NCBI GenBank assembly: GCA_001630475.1
Contig: KV419399.1
Span: 1 to 64,000 of the forward strand
Length of the DNA stretch: 64,000 nt
Source of the DNA: Sistotremastrum niveocremeum HHB9708
Lineage: Eukaryota; Basidiomycota; Agaricomycetes; Sistotremastrales; Sistotremastraceae
Direction: 5' to 3'
Part shown: positions 34,188 through 47,725 of the stretch, in pieces
Layout: each line of letters starts with the position of its first letter
How positions within the stretch are numbered: position 1 is the stretch's first letter
Position numbers and translations under genes: made by a program
Notes under the pieces: generated by a model
Database searches by the model: none
Told to the model about the DNA's origin: nothing
What the model saw: only the letters and a program-made list of their open reading frames with translations

Positions 34188-37100
34188 ATGAGTCAACTAG
34201 ACGGCCAAGTGAGCTCAGCGACTTCCGACCACGTCTTTATCTGGAACTTTCTCAACAGTCATCACCAGCTTCGCACCCTTATCAACGCAGCGCGCCAGGT
34301 GGATTCCAGTGTAGTTGTTCTTTCTTCCGCTTTACAATTAAGTGCGTTCTATTCCCTCTTTATAATCTCCCAGAATATTGATATTCTGGTAGGGAGACGA
34401 TTAAATAGGGTCTCTCAACTCTTTGAACGAAATTTCACGGAACTTTATCCCAGACATCTGAAGCGAAGACCGGAAAGGTCCAGGCCTGATCTTTTATGGA
34501 AAAGTCTTAACCCTTATGGTGTTCCCAAAGTCGTTAATATCACAAGCTCCCGGGATCCCCATACAGATGGTGCTCAGCAGGAACAGATACCAGGCGAACT
34601 GAGGATGCTTTCCAAAGACCTCGTCCAATTTCTTAACGGGCTCCGCGAATTCCCTGAGTTCATTGGTACGCCACTTCGATACTAGGATTCATCGATTGCC
34701 CATCATTTTGACAGATGAAGGAGTTTCAACGGCTGTAATGAACTTCCATGATGATTTAACTGTAAGCTTCGACCACGTAGCTTCTTGTCCGTAACTCAGA
34801 TTACTACAAAATATAGTATTGGGCGTCTACATTGGAAGAGTTTGAAGGTATGCACGACCCCCAGCCCCGGCAGCCACCCCTGACGGGCTAGAACTCCTTA
34901 GGACAACTACGCTCTGCTCCTCTAGCACGATATATTGCAGATCTTATGCCGATGATTGGTACAAATCAGTCCTGTACTCAAATGCACTGTCTTATCTCTT
35001 ACCCCAGGAACCCATCTAGACGCTTTAACCGGAGCACTTTCTTTCTTTGTTGAGACCGGTAGGAATTCTTCCTCTTGCACGCCTTGCGAAGATTTAGCTT
35101 CTCCATGATAGGATTAGCGGCGATCCGACAGTTTCAATCTCGAGCAGTCTCAAATTTAGTGAACTTCTCTACAGTGGCAACTTTTTTCTCGGCGATCACA
35201 GCTCAAAGTAAGTCTGGATTGCAGAACAAGGGTCCATAAATAACATGCCTGTCAACAGCGCTTCAGATATCTTTCACTGAGGTATCAACGACCATAGGAG
35301 CAGCGGTCAATACTTTCTGGGTGGCTTCCCTAATCTTCAGTGTTGCAGCTGTCGTCAATAGTCTGCTAGGACTATCATGGAGCGGGACTTTATAGTGAGC
35401 CCGTGTCCAGATTAGAGCAACAACGAGTTGCTGAATTTATGCAGTCGTTCTCCTCGACATAAAGTCCCTTTTATCGTGAGGATGTGGCTGCCTGGAAATC
35501 CTCTAGCGTTATTTCTGATCGCGGTGGAGTTGTTCTTCATTGGACTGATTCTCTTTGTGCGTTCATCCAAGCAGGTGTGTCCTTAATTATTGCTTTCATA
35601 CTGTAACCGGTCATTTAATTGCAGGGCAGAGTCAAGCCACTATCATACTCACTACTGTGCTTGCTATCTGCTACTCGGGTGCTATACTTTGTGTTATCGT
35701 CTGGGTCTCACTTGAACGGTGGACTTTTGCGAAATATCAAGGCCTAAGATGGCTTTACGATGTCCTTGCCGTCCAGTTTGAGTTCGTGACCCTTGCTCAT
35801 GATGCACTCCTCGATTCTTGGAACGAAATCGCCGTCCTTTTCCACCCTATCATTCGTTTCCTAGAACGACAGCCTTCCAGATGGAGTCAAAAATTATCCA
35901 CGAACTCTTTCCGCCCGTCTCGCAGATCACAGCCACCTTCGCACTTACCACCTCCAGTAACGGCGCCTATTACCATGCTCAAAGATACTGATGATACCAA
36001 AAGCTTACCCCAATTATCGATACGAATTCCGCCCAGTGGATCCATCGGGGCACGAACAGCTCCTATTGAGCTTGAAAGTGCGCGATGGGATCCAGTCCAA
36101 AGTCCAGTCGACACTCCACATCCTCCCACTGATAATTCGGAGTCGCCTTATAAGGACCTCATGTCAGCGTATACGCCTGTGACGCGCCCGCCTATGAATG
36201 CCAGGCTTCAATGGAAACGCGCTATATCATCCATTGTATTACAAAAACGCCAATCTATGAACACTCCTCGTCTGACAGCCCTTCCTACTTCCCCTACATT
36301 CGACCGTGACCTCCAACGTAGGGAATATTTTCCTCCCTTCTTGACTATCCGAGAAGATAGTTCAGATGATCATTATCTCACGTTCCAACCTTTTAAAAAT
36401 TCTGTCTCGGTCCTTGCTAATGAAGGCCTAATACGCTCTCTCGACTTTAGTCCCGACGGCAAGTATCTCGCGACTGCCAGTTGGGATCGTAGTTCAAGAA
36501 TCTTTCAGGTCGAAACTCATTCGGTATATATAAAAACCGTCGTCCAAACTAGTTCGTTCTTACTGACCAAGTTCTCAGAGGTTTTCCCTCGAGCCGTCCC
36601 GCGTCCTAACTCTTACCGGTTTCGGCAGACAGGTTTTGTGGTTCGTCTGGAATAAATTCCTTGTGGTCTTAGCATTAACGGAGGTACAGGTCTAGTGACG
36701 GAACGACTTTGCTCAACCGCCTTACTCATAGTGTTGCGACCTGGCGCCAGGATGGGACCCTAGACGTTATGCCCAGACCCGACAGCGTTGATTCTTTAGC
36801 ATGGATGGATGACGGATCTTGTCAGTAGACATTTGTTATGCGAAACTCTCTGGCTGACAGCAAGATACCACAGCGTTCGCTTCCGCTGAAGGAAGCAAGG
36901 TTTATGTCTTCGTAAGATCATCGCTTGGCTCGCCCTTTCTCAGACTCACACCTTGCAGGATCTCGGTGATCGTGAGCACGCGCGCGAGATCCATGATTTT
37001 GATCGGTTTCAGCTCCACGATATTGTTATTGCGGGTAACACAAACCGCATGGTTGCCGTCGCCTCATTGACGGAAATAAAGGATGAATCGACGCCCTTTC

Positions 37101-37777
37101 AATCAAAAAGTGCTCGACGGATACTCGGTGAGTTACTAGTAATTCAGCTTTCGTATTTGGTCAGATCTGACTGTGAATTCAGTATACAACATGATGAAGA
37201 GAAAGATAGAAAGGTATGCTCCACTCGTTCGGCCGTGTTGAACGCTGTCCTTAAGTTAGCACCTTGATTCTCCAGTCAAATTCCGATTATGGAGAACGTC
37301 ACACATGTTGCTATTTCCAAAGCTGGAGACCATGTTCTCCTGAGCTGCGAAGGCAGTGCATATCCTACGTTATGGAAATTACATCAAGTGCACGGGATGA
37401 TGCGCATTCAATTTCTCCGAGCGTATTGTCCTGAGCGCGACGGCCCTTGGGCAACAAGTCCTGTCTTCGCTGGACCAGACGATCAATTTGTCGTGGGATG
37501 TACCAAAGGTCTGCCTAATCTCATCTAGTACCATGCCTTCCCTAACGTCAAAATAGGCAACGACATTTATGTATGGAATCGAGACAACGGGAACACGCTA
37601 CAACATATCAAGGACCAAGATCACCCAGCCGGACGAATAAGTAGTCTCGCAGCGAGAACTACGAGTTCGGGTCGAACCCTCCTGGCGGCTGGATATACCG
37701 AGGGTCATATCCGATTTTGGACAAATTTCGAATCCCAGATCGCTGGCGATGATAGTACCGACTCGCAACCGCGATGA
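34188..37777 (+). CDS. Membrane-anchored WD40 repeat protein
   Basis: The start is ATG 34188 (MSQLDGQVSSATSDHVFIWN). The N-terminal half is helical (FLNSHHQLRTLINAARQVDS), then gives several membrane segments: NTFWVASLIFSVAAVVNSLL, PLALFLIAVELFFIGLILFV and TTVLAICYSGAILCVIVWVS. A Ser/Pro-rich linker follows. The C-terminal half is a beta propeller with WD40 blades (GLIRSLDFSPDGKYLATASW DRSSRIF, VDSLAWMDDGS, VTHVAISKAGDHVLLS and a last blade FGTDIYVWNR-like at 37560-37590). It ends GDDSTDSQPR. From memory, this membrane-plus-WD40 layout recurs in Agaricomycetes. Function is unknown. Many introns are present, some placed only by frame, so the exact exon set is uncertain. Confidence 0.75.
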
Positions 37778-40233
37778 TCCAGCTCGTATTCGCGCTTATC
37801 GTCATGTATATCTTATCGCTTTCGTGCTATCGGTGATCCAGCGTTTAAACACCCACACATATATATGTGATTGAGTGATTTGTTCGTGACTTCGACTGAA
37901 TGTGAGATGTTGATCAGTAGGCTTGCCTTGCCATTGGTGAAGGACGCGTACGGGCCCAGCTTGAAGCACACAGTTATTTACAGGAATCGATCAATTAATG
38001 GCAACCTCAGTGCACGTGGAATTTCATTATTCTTCTCAAACCCAAGATGAAGCTACCAGGGGCTATCTTGTTACTGATACTCCTGACAGGCTACACGAAC
38101 GCGTCCCCTCGGTATTCGTAGATCAAGCTGCGATCAAGCTGTGATCAACATAAACTTTACATTGCGGTTATTCGAGGTAGAAATCGATCCCACCGAGGGC
38201 TACATTATCTCTGCTAAGTCATCACCGTCACAGGAGGGTGACCGAGGCATGGGGTGATGCAGAGCTGCGGCCTCAGGGTGATCGTAGATCGGGCATGCAC
38301 GTTGCTGAATGACCCGCGACCACCCCTGTAAATCTCACACTTCGACCGTGATCAGATCTTCGAAGTTTCTTGAGTGAAGTTCTCAAGGAATGGTGAGCCC
38401 ATCGAACAATAGTTTGGGCGATCGTCCAAGTGCTGAATATGCAGATCTCTCAGGCTGGCGGAGGTATCGTGATCAAAATAGGAGCAGAATCTTGACCGTA
38501 GCGACAAAAAAGGTCCGGATGAGAGGCGGTGGTCGAACGTGATAGCATAAGAGCATGGATGCACAGTCCAGGAAGCCACTGTGGTGGGAAACTGGATGAT
38601 AAATCGTCCAGTGAGGGTGGCCTGTTTTGGCCCTATGCAGCAGGTTGGCCTCCTGAACTTCTCGTCTTATGTAGAGTCTTCACATTCATGTTCAAATTAT
38701 GCAGTGCGCGGTGCCGAACCCAGAGTTGTCTCGCAGCAAGTGAATAGCATTTTTGAGTTATGCGCCATTTTTCCTGCCGAATGACAAGGCGAACGGGATT
38801 CAGAAGTCACGATTGCTGGAAGGAAGCAAATGGTGTGAGCTATTTCTGAGGAGTTCGGTGACCCTTGAAGCCTTCTTCGTTCGTCTCTGGGAGAAGTTGA
38901 ACGGCAGGAGCGCGGTTGGCCAATCGGAGTTTCAAATACCCAACGTTCGCCTTCAACCTTACCTTCAAGTTGATTTGTTGACAGACAGCTTTTTTCTGAC
39001 GGCAGAGACCACGAGCTCAATAGCAACGAGGATCTATTTCGGAGATGGCTGTCATCTCAAGGGTCACACGGCGTCGACAGGGTGCAGAGGGCGAACAAAC
39101 AACGCTCACTAGCAGATTTCTGTAACTTCTTGTAGGTCGTGGAATCAGCTCGGTGACATATTTTACCCCGAGAAGGCTGATTACTGGACTGACCCAATAT
39201 TTGAAGTTTGAAAGGCATTGTGAATGGTGTCAATGAGCTCTAGTAAGTTGAGCTGATTGAACGTAGTGGCAGATAATCGCTTCAAGCGTTCCCAACATCT
39301 GCCAGTGCAGCTGGAAGATTGTGGAGAATCATACTGAGATATCTAGAGAACAAATCGATGCCGATAGAAGATAAGGAGTGCATGTGCTCTGGACGAAACC
39401 CAAGGGAGCATACCTTGGCTCTCTCGGAGACCGTAAGGCACATAAGTACTAGATCTTTCCTATTGACCTGCTTCTCTGAACAGTGTGAAACATCTTGGGA
39501 TTCTCGGATGAACCGTCAATCTCAGGTCTTGTTCTTGATTATATTCTTTGAACGGCATGCTTTACTGGATGACTATCCCCGCCGTGGTCACTGCAACTGT
39601 GAAATGTATTGACCCTTTCTGAAAAACAAGGGAGAAAGACTTGCCGGGGCTTCGCAGAATGGCTATCGATTAACTTTCTGATGTCTACGTCTGGCCGCGT
39701 ATCCCATGACTGAGCCGCGCGTGTTTCTCTTTGACTTCGTCCGTCTTCCCTCCACGACGCAAAACATCTCAAGTTGCTCGACTGTCATTCATTCAGAATA
39801 GCTTAGAGAGTATTGACTTGGTGGTTAACATGGACAGTCTCACGTATCGTTTCCGTCCTAATATCCAGTCCCCCGAGCTCTGTGAGTCATCCAATCCTAC
39901 TTGATCGTTTGTCTACTGAAAAAATCCCAGAGTCGGTACACGTAAATCCAGTGATGACTAGAGCAATTACCAAAGGAAGCATTGTGCAGGCCTAGTCCGT
40001 GCTTCTGTACCCATCTCGCCGACGTCCAGCCTCTCTTCGTCCCTTCTTGGACAGTATGCATCAGAACGAAAGCTTCAACGCACCCATGAGGTCCGTCTCC
40101 TGATCCGCACTAACCCAAGGACTTCAGGTATCAAACACAGTTGCTCACGTTGGTATACAATTATGTTTTCCCATGAGGCACATAACCGCCTCAACTCTCA
40201 CCTACGATGGACGGCAAGCTGGCTTCATTTTTG
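37778..40233. other. Long intergenic region, no gene recognised
   Basis: Short frames on both strands show no motifs. A small tandem repeat, GATCAAGCTG, occurs twice with slight change near 38118-38145. The region ends with the promoter of the small secreted protein gene. Confidence 0.4.
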
Positions 40234-40241
40234 TATAAATA
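40234..40241 (+). promoter_or_regulatory. TATA box of small secreted protein gene 1
   Basis: TATAAATA (within TATAAATATTC) lies 85 nt upstream of ATG 40319. The same word with the same spacing occurs before the gene at 59275. Confidence 0.65.
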
Positions 40242-40318
40242 TTCTGCGATGCTCTCGATATATCCTCACCCCAACAGCCCACCTTTCTCAACAAACTCAA
40301 ACCCTTCTCTTCACCGAT

Positions 40319-40772
40319 ATGAAGTTTGGAACTTTTGCTCTTTTGGCGGCACTGGCTTCCCCCTCCCTTGCGGCCACATTCTACAAGAGGCAGAATAGCA
40401 CGCTCTCTGCGGCTGACACGAGTGAACCTCTAATTTTGTTCTCTTGTATCTTTGTAACTCACTCTTGTGTAGTCTGCCTGCAAAGTGTTGCAGTCGACGA
40501 GCCCACGTCCGCACCCTGTATCAACCCTTTTTTAGCCGAAACTCTCGATGAACCAGGTACAGTTCTTAGCCCCATAATGGACTTTCTTCGTCTTACATAC
40601 ACGGTCAGGTATCCTCACTATGTTCACCTGTCTATCGGCCCGCATAAATGTTTTCTCAGCTTTGGGCATCACTGCAAGTATTTTCGCATATATTCCACGC
40701 CAAATGAGCTAATGTCGAGAATTTCAGACGAGCTGCCTCGCCGATGTTGTCCAGTCCGGAAACTGCGACTAG
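40319..40772 (+). CDS. Small secreted cysteine protein 1 (98 residues)
   Basis: Four exons (40319-40421, 40473-40556, 40609-40673, 40728-40772) join to 98 residues. The signal peptide is MKFGTFALLAALASPSLAAT. It is followed by FYKRQNSTLSAADT, where KR|Q resembles a Kex2 site. The mature part is ICLQSVAVDEPTSAPCINPF, LAETLDEP, then ILTMFTCLSARINVF and the last exon TSCLADVVQSGNCD. Intron phases are 1, 1, 0, the same as in the genes at 55604 and 59275. The last intron needs a GC donor (GCAAGT). Reading through it instead would end the protein at 40712 without the final cysteines. It resembles effector-like small secreted proteins of unknown role. Confidence 0.6.
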
Positions 40773-41104
40773 TCCAGGAATGTCGTCCCTTGAGTTGAAA
40801 GACTTGAGAAGATTGTTATGTACATCGAGGGTGATCGAGCTCCATGATCTTTCCATTTCTATATGTACTAGTACAGCAGTAGTTGTGGAATTCAATCTTT
40901 GAAATGACAGTTTTGCTGCATAAGCTGTTAGGGCAAGAGGTAGTATTGCTGGACTTGAGTTGGCCGTTATAACATAACGGCCAAGTGACGAATGGCGTAG
41001 CACCGACATTCCAACAGATGAGAAGATTTAAAAGCACAGATGTATAGATAGATGACAAGTAATACAGATACAGAGTAGGAATAATAAATGTAAAGAGACA
41101 ATGA

Positions 41105-41679
<575 letters not shown>

Positions 41680-42922
41680 TGGAACTAAGGAAGTGTAGTG
41701 GGAGTCTTGGTGAGAACTTGAAGTGAAGTCGAAGTGGGTGGTGAAGTCAAGACGCGACTTGGGCGAACCCTTATACACGTCAAGTCAGTTATCGTGAGAA
41801 AATAACATCCATCACGTGCAGAAAGTTTTGCGATGCTACAAATAACACCAAGCAATCGGCTTCAACGGCGAAGCCGAACTCGGACCCCCGAAAGGAAAGT
41901 CAAGGAGATATCGGCTTTACTCGTTCTTTATGCCATCAGTGGGCCATCTCGTTCGTTGGACTTTTCTACTGGCGTATGTCTATCAAGTCAAAGAGCGAGC
42001 TCAAGGGAGCCTATGTCAATTGCTTGGCCACCCAGAACATCGGAGCCCCTTCTGCCTCAGGAATTTTCTTTGGTTTCGTCCTGGCTACGCTAGCTCTACC
42101 ATAATACGATTTATCAAGCTTGTATCAAAGTGTGGTTTACGTCTGTTCTTTCATGCTCTTATCCGATCTCAGCAAACTCTTCAATTTTCGCGTCGTCTTT
42201 GAACATCTTACTGGGGTGCGACGTGACTGCGATCGTTGTTTTATCTTGCGGCGACTGAGAGACTTGCTCGGACCTGCACGCATCACTGATTTTTGCGTCC
42301 TATGGAGATACTACTTGAGAGTACCACTCCTGATAAATGGATCGTCCCTTCCGCGAGGCTGCTACCATGCCCCGTGTCCTCGAAAATATGCGAGCGCAGT
42401 TGCTGGTCACAGGGCGGTCGTGATATCGAAGATCGGGAATTGATTCACTCCTGCTGGATGTCGACGGAGCGCAAATGCCAGACTTTACTCTTCTCTTCCA
42501 TGGCCAACCTGCATGTCCAGTCTTTCGATGTTCGTTGCTTGCTTTCGAGTACAATATAAAATATCAATTTGGCTGAGAACTCGAGCGCTTGCTGCGATGG
42601 CATCGATACAGGCATACAGCCAATGCTGTCCAGCTTTGGGCAATCAATGAATTGAACGAAGTGGATGGCCTTCCTTGCGTCTTGGAGAGTCAGAAGAACA
42701 AATCGCCGATAACCAGTCGGGACCTTGAGAGATGATGCACCGAATTAAAGGACCACCCAGAGTAATATCACGCGAGGGATGTGCAGGTCGACGACCAACA
42801 GTCTCGGAATTTATGATGAAGCGCGTTTAGAGGAGCAAGAGATGGATAGAGCAGTAGAGTATTACAGAATACAAGTACAGGCATCGAATAAAAAGCGGAA
42901 CAAATCTAAAATGGGTCGCAGC
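41680..42922. other. Intergenic region between H3 and H2A
   Basis: A TATA box for H3 (TATAAGGG on the minus strand) lies at 41768-41775, 96 nt before its ATG. The remaining kilobase holds only short frames without motifs. In particular, there is no H4 gene. Confidence 0.5.
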
Positions 42923-43486
<564 letters not shown>

Positions 43487-43749
43487 GTTGATTTGATTGT
43501 GAGAGAGTGGTGGTGGTGCAGAGTAAGAGGGGAAAGTTGGTGTTGGAGATCGTCAAGTCGCGTCGTGAATTTATAGGCGACGGCTGCGTCACGAGGGTTC
43601 CCACGCCTGAAAGTTGATGTTACCGGACAAACACGAGCAAACACCTGACACGGTATAAGGACGCGCGACATGGGACAGATCGGCATCCGTTCACCCTCGC
43701 CCCCCAAAGCTTGCCACCTTCACCCACCACCCTCTGTATATCACTAGAC
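43487..43749. promoter_or_regulatory. Shared divergent H2A/H2B promoter
   Basis: These 263 bp sit between the H2A and H2B starts. A TATA box for H2A (TATAAATT on the minus strand) lies at 43568-43575, 89 nt before its ATG. A TATATCA stretch at about 43737 sits very close to the H2B ATG and is probably too near to act as its TATA box. Joint control fits the need for equal H2A and H2B. Confidence 0.65.
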
Positions 43750-44342
43750 ATGGCACCCAGTGAGTTCACTTTGCCCGATTTTCCTCGTCTTTTCTAATTG
43801 CTTCTAGAACCCGCTTCCACTGCCGGCAAAGCCCCTGCCTCTACTGCCTCTAAGGCGCCAGCAAAGACCACCGAGGGCTCTAAGGCTGCTAAGAAAACTT
43901 CGAAGAAGACTGCCCCTGTGGCAGCTGAGGGCGACAAGAAAGCGCGTCGCAAGAAGTCTCGAAAGGAGACTTACTCTTCCTACATCTACAAGGGTATGTG
44001 ATTTCCCAGGTTATCAAATGACTTGTTCTGACTCCCTCGGCAGTGCTCAAACAAGTGCACCCTGATACTGGTATCTCCAACAAGGCTATGGCTATTCTTA
44101 ACTCTTTCGTGAACGACATCTTCGAGCGCATTGCCTCCGAAGCCTCCAGTACGTGTTGTCTTTTCCATTCTCGTGTCCTTTCTAAATTGCCTTCAGAACT
44201 CGCTTCATACTCCAAGAAGTCGACGATTTCATCACGCGAAATCCAGACATCTGTCCGCCTCATTCTGCCTGGCGAGTTGTCGAAGCACGCTATCTCTGAG
44301 GGTACCAAGTCGGTTACCAAGTTTTCGTCCTCTGCGAAGTAG
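43750..44342 (+). CDS. Histone H2B
   Basis: The start is ATG 43750 and the first intron follows MAP|K after 10 bases. The tail is Lys/Ala/Ser/Thr-rich ([20 protein letters not shown]). The core reads [78 protein letters not shown] and [20 protein letters not shown], ending at 44342. The conserved C-terminal Lys of the EGTKSVTKF region, the H2B ubiquitylation site, is present. Three short introns interrupt it. It is standard for a basidiomycete H2B and divergent from H2A. Confidence 0.95.
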
Positions 44343-44543
44343 TCGCACCGTACATATCCACGTTGTACTTGTACTCTCTATTAGCCTGTAATTTTATACA
44401 ACCCGTCAGGGGTTCGTTCAGCTACATTTTCTATTCGAGTTTCCGTCCCCCTTGAAGCGCCCAGCCTTGAACTTTCGTCACGACTCAGAGCCCTTCCGCT
44501 TTTGTGAGCGACGGTCTGCTTCGACCTCGTCCCACTGCCCATC

Positions 44544-47500
44544 ATGAGTGATGTTCCTCATCCTACTTCATCTTGGGAACCTATACAAGAGGGGAGGGCG
44601 TTCTACAAGTTCGTGTGTATCCTGCCTCTCGTTGCGTCATCTCATTCAGCGTTCCAACTTTCAGAAAATACGAGCTCTACAGCTTGCATTGGAAGGTTGC
44701 AGACCTTTCTGAATATATAGTCTCAGGGGCTCGATATGGAGGTCCCCTAGGTCAGTCCAGCGATGCATTCTGAATGAATCGTTTGTCTGACGACCGACTA
44801 GCCATGATGAGGGATACCTCAAAGTTGGTGGCTTTGGGGCGATCCACCACGGCATTGACCAAATCTCAAGTTCAAATCTACTCGTCATCTGGGGAAGGAC
44901 TATTACTATTCAGCGCGCGTACCCTTACATTTGCATCTAAATTCTAGCTAACGTTTCATTAGTGGGATCAAGGGAAGATTATTCGGATGGGATGGACCTT
45001 CGACGAACGACTGGTCCTGTTGAACGAGGAAGGCGTTTACCGGCTGTACGATCTACAGGGCGAATACCAGCAGTTCTCATTGGGCCCAGATGCTGCAGAA
45101 GCCGGCATTGTCGATGCCAAAATTCATGAGAACGGTCTCGTGGCTCTCACAAGTGATCTCCGACTACTGCACATGAAAGGATGGGATGGAGGGAAACCCT
45201 TAGAATTGGCGAATCCTGGTGCGTGGATATCCCATCCGACAAACTAACTGTGCTGAACGCGACCAACAGGACTATCGGAACCGCCTCATTCTTGGTGTGT
45301 TATCCCACCCGACTTGACTATATCCCAACACGTGGAAGTCCTGCTATCCACCGCCGAAACTGTCTTCTCTGTCGACACTCTCGAATCACAAGACCAAAGG
45401 CTATCTAGGGGCCCGTTCACGTTCCTATCCCCTTCTCCCAATGGGAAATCACTAGCATTGCTCACATTCGCGGGAGTCTTGTGGGTAGTCTCGGCTGATT
45501 TCCAGACGAGTTTGGCCGAGTTTGATACCAAAGAGGTCATAGGAGCCGAGGGAAGTGTAAAGCAAGTGGAATGGTGTGGCAACGATGCTGTTTTAGCAAG
45601 CTGGGATGGATTATCAGTGCTGGTCGGACCGTACGGGGACTCTCTGAGGTGTCTCCACATTTTATTTCTTCCGAGGAGAGTGGGCTGACAGATACCGCGT
45701 GCAGATACTACTATCCTACTCCAACCTTCGCGGTGACCGAACCTGACGGTGTACGCATACATTCCTCCCAAACGGTCGATTTATTACAGAAAGTCCCCTC
45801 TTCCTCATTGGCAATATTCAGACCTGGCTCAAGCTCTCCAGCCGCCACCCTCTTCGACGCCTGGGAACATTACACTCGTCGCTCCCCCAAATGCGAAGAG
45901 AGTATACGTTCGATAAGACCCGATCTTGCAAGTGCTGTAGACGACTGTATCGATGCGGCTGGAAGAGAATGGGAGCCATATTGGCAGAAACGCCTTCTGA
46001 ACGTATGCTTTTTGAATTGGTTCTGAACCCTTTTTAATTTGTCTGAAGGCGGCCAAATATGGTAGAGCCTATCTGGATCTCTACAATCCAACAGACTTTG
46101 TCAATATGGGCCAAACACTCAAGGTCTTGAATGCTGTTCGGTTTTACGAGATTGGGATCCCGATCACATACACCCAGTGAGCCTGATCACCCATTCGGCA
46201 ATCAAGCAATCACTTATTGCTCTGTAGATATATACAAGCATCTCCCAGCCATCTAATTTCTCGGCTTCTTTCAAGATCCCTGCATCTACTTGCCCTGCGT
46301 GTTTCCGTGTTCTTGGCCTTGAAACCAGACCCTGTTCTTCGTCATTGGGCGTCCGCTAAAATCGCGAAGGGTAAAATTGGAGACGTGTCTCCGGAGGATG
46401 AAGATGATGAAATCTGCAGGGCCATTGTCGATAAATTCCAGAAACTGGGCGGTGAGGAGGTGAGTTATGCAGAGGTAGCACGACGAGCCTGGGAAGTTGG
46501 GAGGTCAGCCTTAGCCATCAAGGTGAGACATACGCCTTTCATAAATGACATCAACTAAGCCTTGCCAGCTTCTTGATCACGAATCGCAAGCAGCACAGCA
46601 AGTTCCTTTATTGCTTGCAATGAAGGAGGACAATATGGCACTTGAGAAAGCCGTCGATAGCGGAGACACTGATCTTGGTACGTCTTCACATCCACGTGTA
46701 TCCGTTAGTCCCCGCCTGATTTGATCCGACACCAGTATATCACGTTCTACTGCACTTATACAAGCGAATGCCACTTGGGGCATTCTTCAAACTCATCGAA
46801 GAAGGAGGGACAAAGCTCATCCCCGCGTCGAAATTGCTGCAAGTATATGCGCGAGAGCAGGATCGTGATCTCTTGCGGGATTTCTACTACTCAGATGATC
46901 GAAGATTAGAGAGCGCGGTTCTTGCCTTCGAGGAGTCAAGTCGGATGACAGTACGGTTCTATATCACTATTGGTTGCGTTCACCATATTGATCGTAACAT
47001 CAGGACCCTGGATCAAGGATTACTGGTGTGACGGCTGCTCAAAAATTCTTCAGCGAAGATAAAGAAAGAGCTTTCGAAGCCAAGATGGTCGATGAACAAA
47101 ACAAACTACTAGTGTTCCAGCAGCAACTTGAGAAAGAAACTGATGGTCAGATCAAGTTCTTTGGACTTAGTGTCAACGAGACCATCAAGGTTTGCCTGCT
47201 GAATGGTATGGCCAAACGGGCCGAGAAGATCAGAGCAGATTTCAAAGTGCCAGATAAACGGTCAGTAGGTTGTGCCTTGGGTGAAGCAATTATTAATATT
47301 CAATTCTTAGCTTCTGGTATACTAAACTGCATGCGTTGACTCGAATGCGCGACTTCGAAGGGTTAGATGCATTTGCGAAGTCTAGGCGCAGTCCTATTGG
47401 TTATGAAGCTTTTGTTCGACATCTCATTGAAAAAGGGCATCAGAAGGAGGCAGTGAACTTTGTTGCTCGATGTGATTCTAAGAAGCGGGTTGATCTGTAC

Positions 47501-47689
47501 GTTGAATGCGGCGATTGGAGGATGGCTGGGAGAGAATGTAAAGAAAGAGGAGATCGTGCCAAGTTGGAGTGAGTGCGACCCTTCATGCCATTCAAAATCT
47601 AATCCAATTTGAATAGGCAACTTCGTGCAACATGTACTAATACTCTGATGCTTCGTGAACTGGATCAGATCGCAGCGTCGATGAATTAA
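44544..47689 (+). CDS. VPS16: VPS16, core subunit of HOPS/CORVET tethering complexes
   Basis: The start is ATG 44544 (MSDVPHPTSSWEPIQEGRAF), and the family-like YELYSLHWKVADLSEYIVSG is the next exon. The N-terminal half is a beta-propeller-like domain (GKIIRMGWTFDERLVLLNEE, GVYRLYDLQGEYQQFSLG). The C-terminal half is alpha-helical, with strong Vps16 blocks: LLNAAKYGRAYLDLYNP, TLKVLNAVRFYEIGIPITY, EEVSYAEVARRAWEVGRSAL, LLAMKEDNMALEKAVDSGDT, DLVYHVLLHLYKRMP, FYYSDDRRLESAVLAFEES, FGLSVNETIKVCLLNGMAKR and FEGLDAFAKSRRSPIGYEAF. VPS16 works with VPS11, VPS18 and VPS33 in endosome-vacuole fusion. Length and order are normal. Its stop lies 36 bp from that of SYG1 on the other strand. Confidence 0.95.
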
Positions 47690-47725
47690 TCTATACCCAT
47701 TATACCTCGGTTAATGAAAATCAAA

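Noticed and set aside
41833-42443. Possible H4 or other gene between H3 and H2A
   Set aside because: Translations show none of the H4 landmarks (GKGGKGLGKGG, KRISGLIYEE) and no other family.
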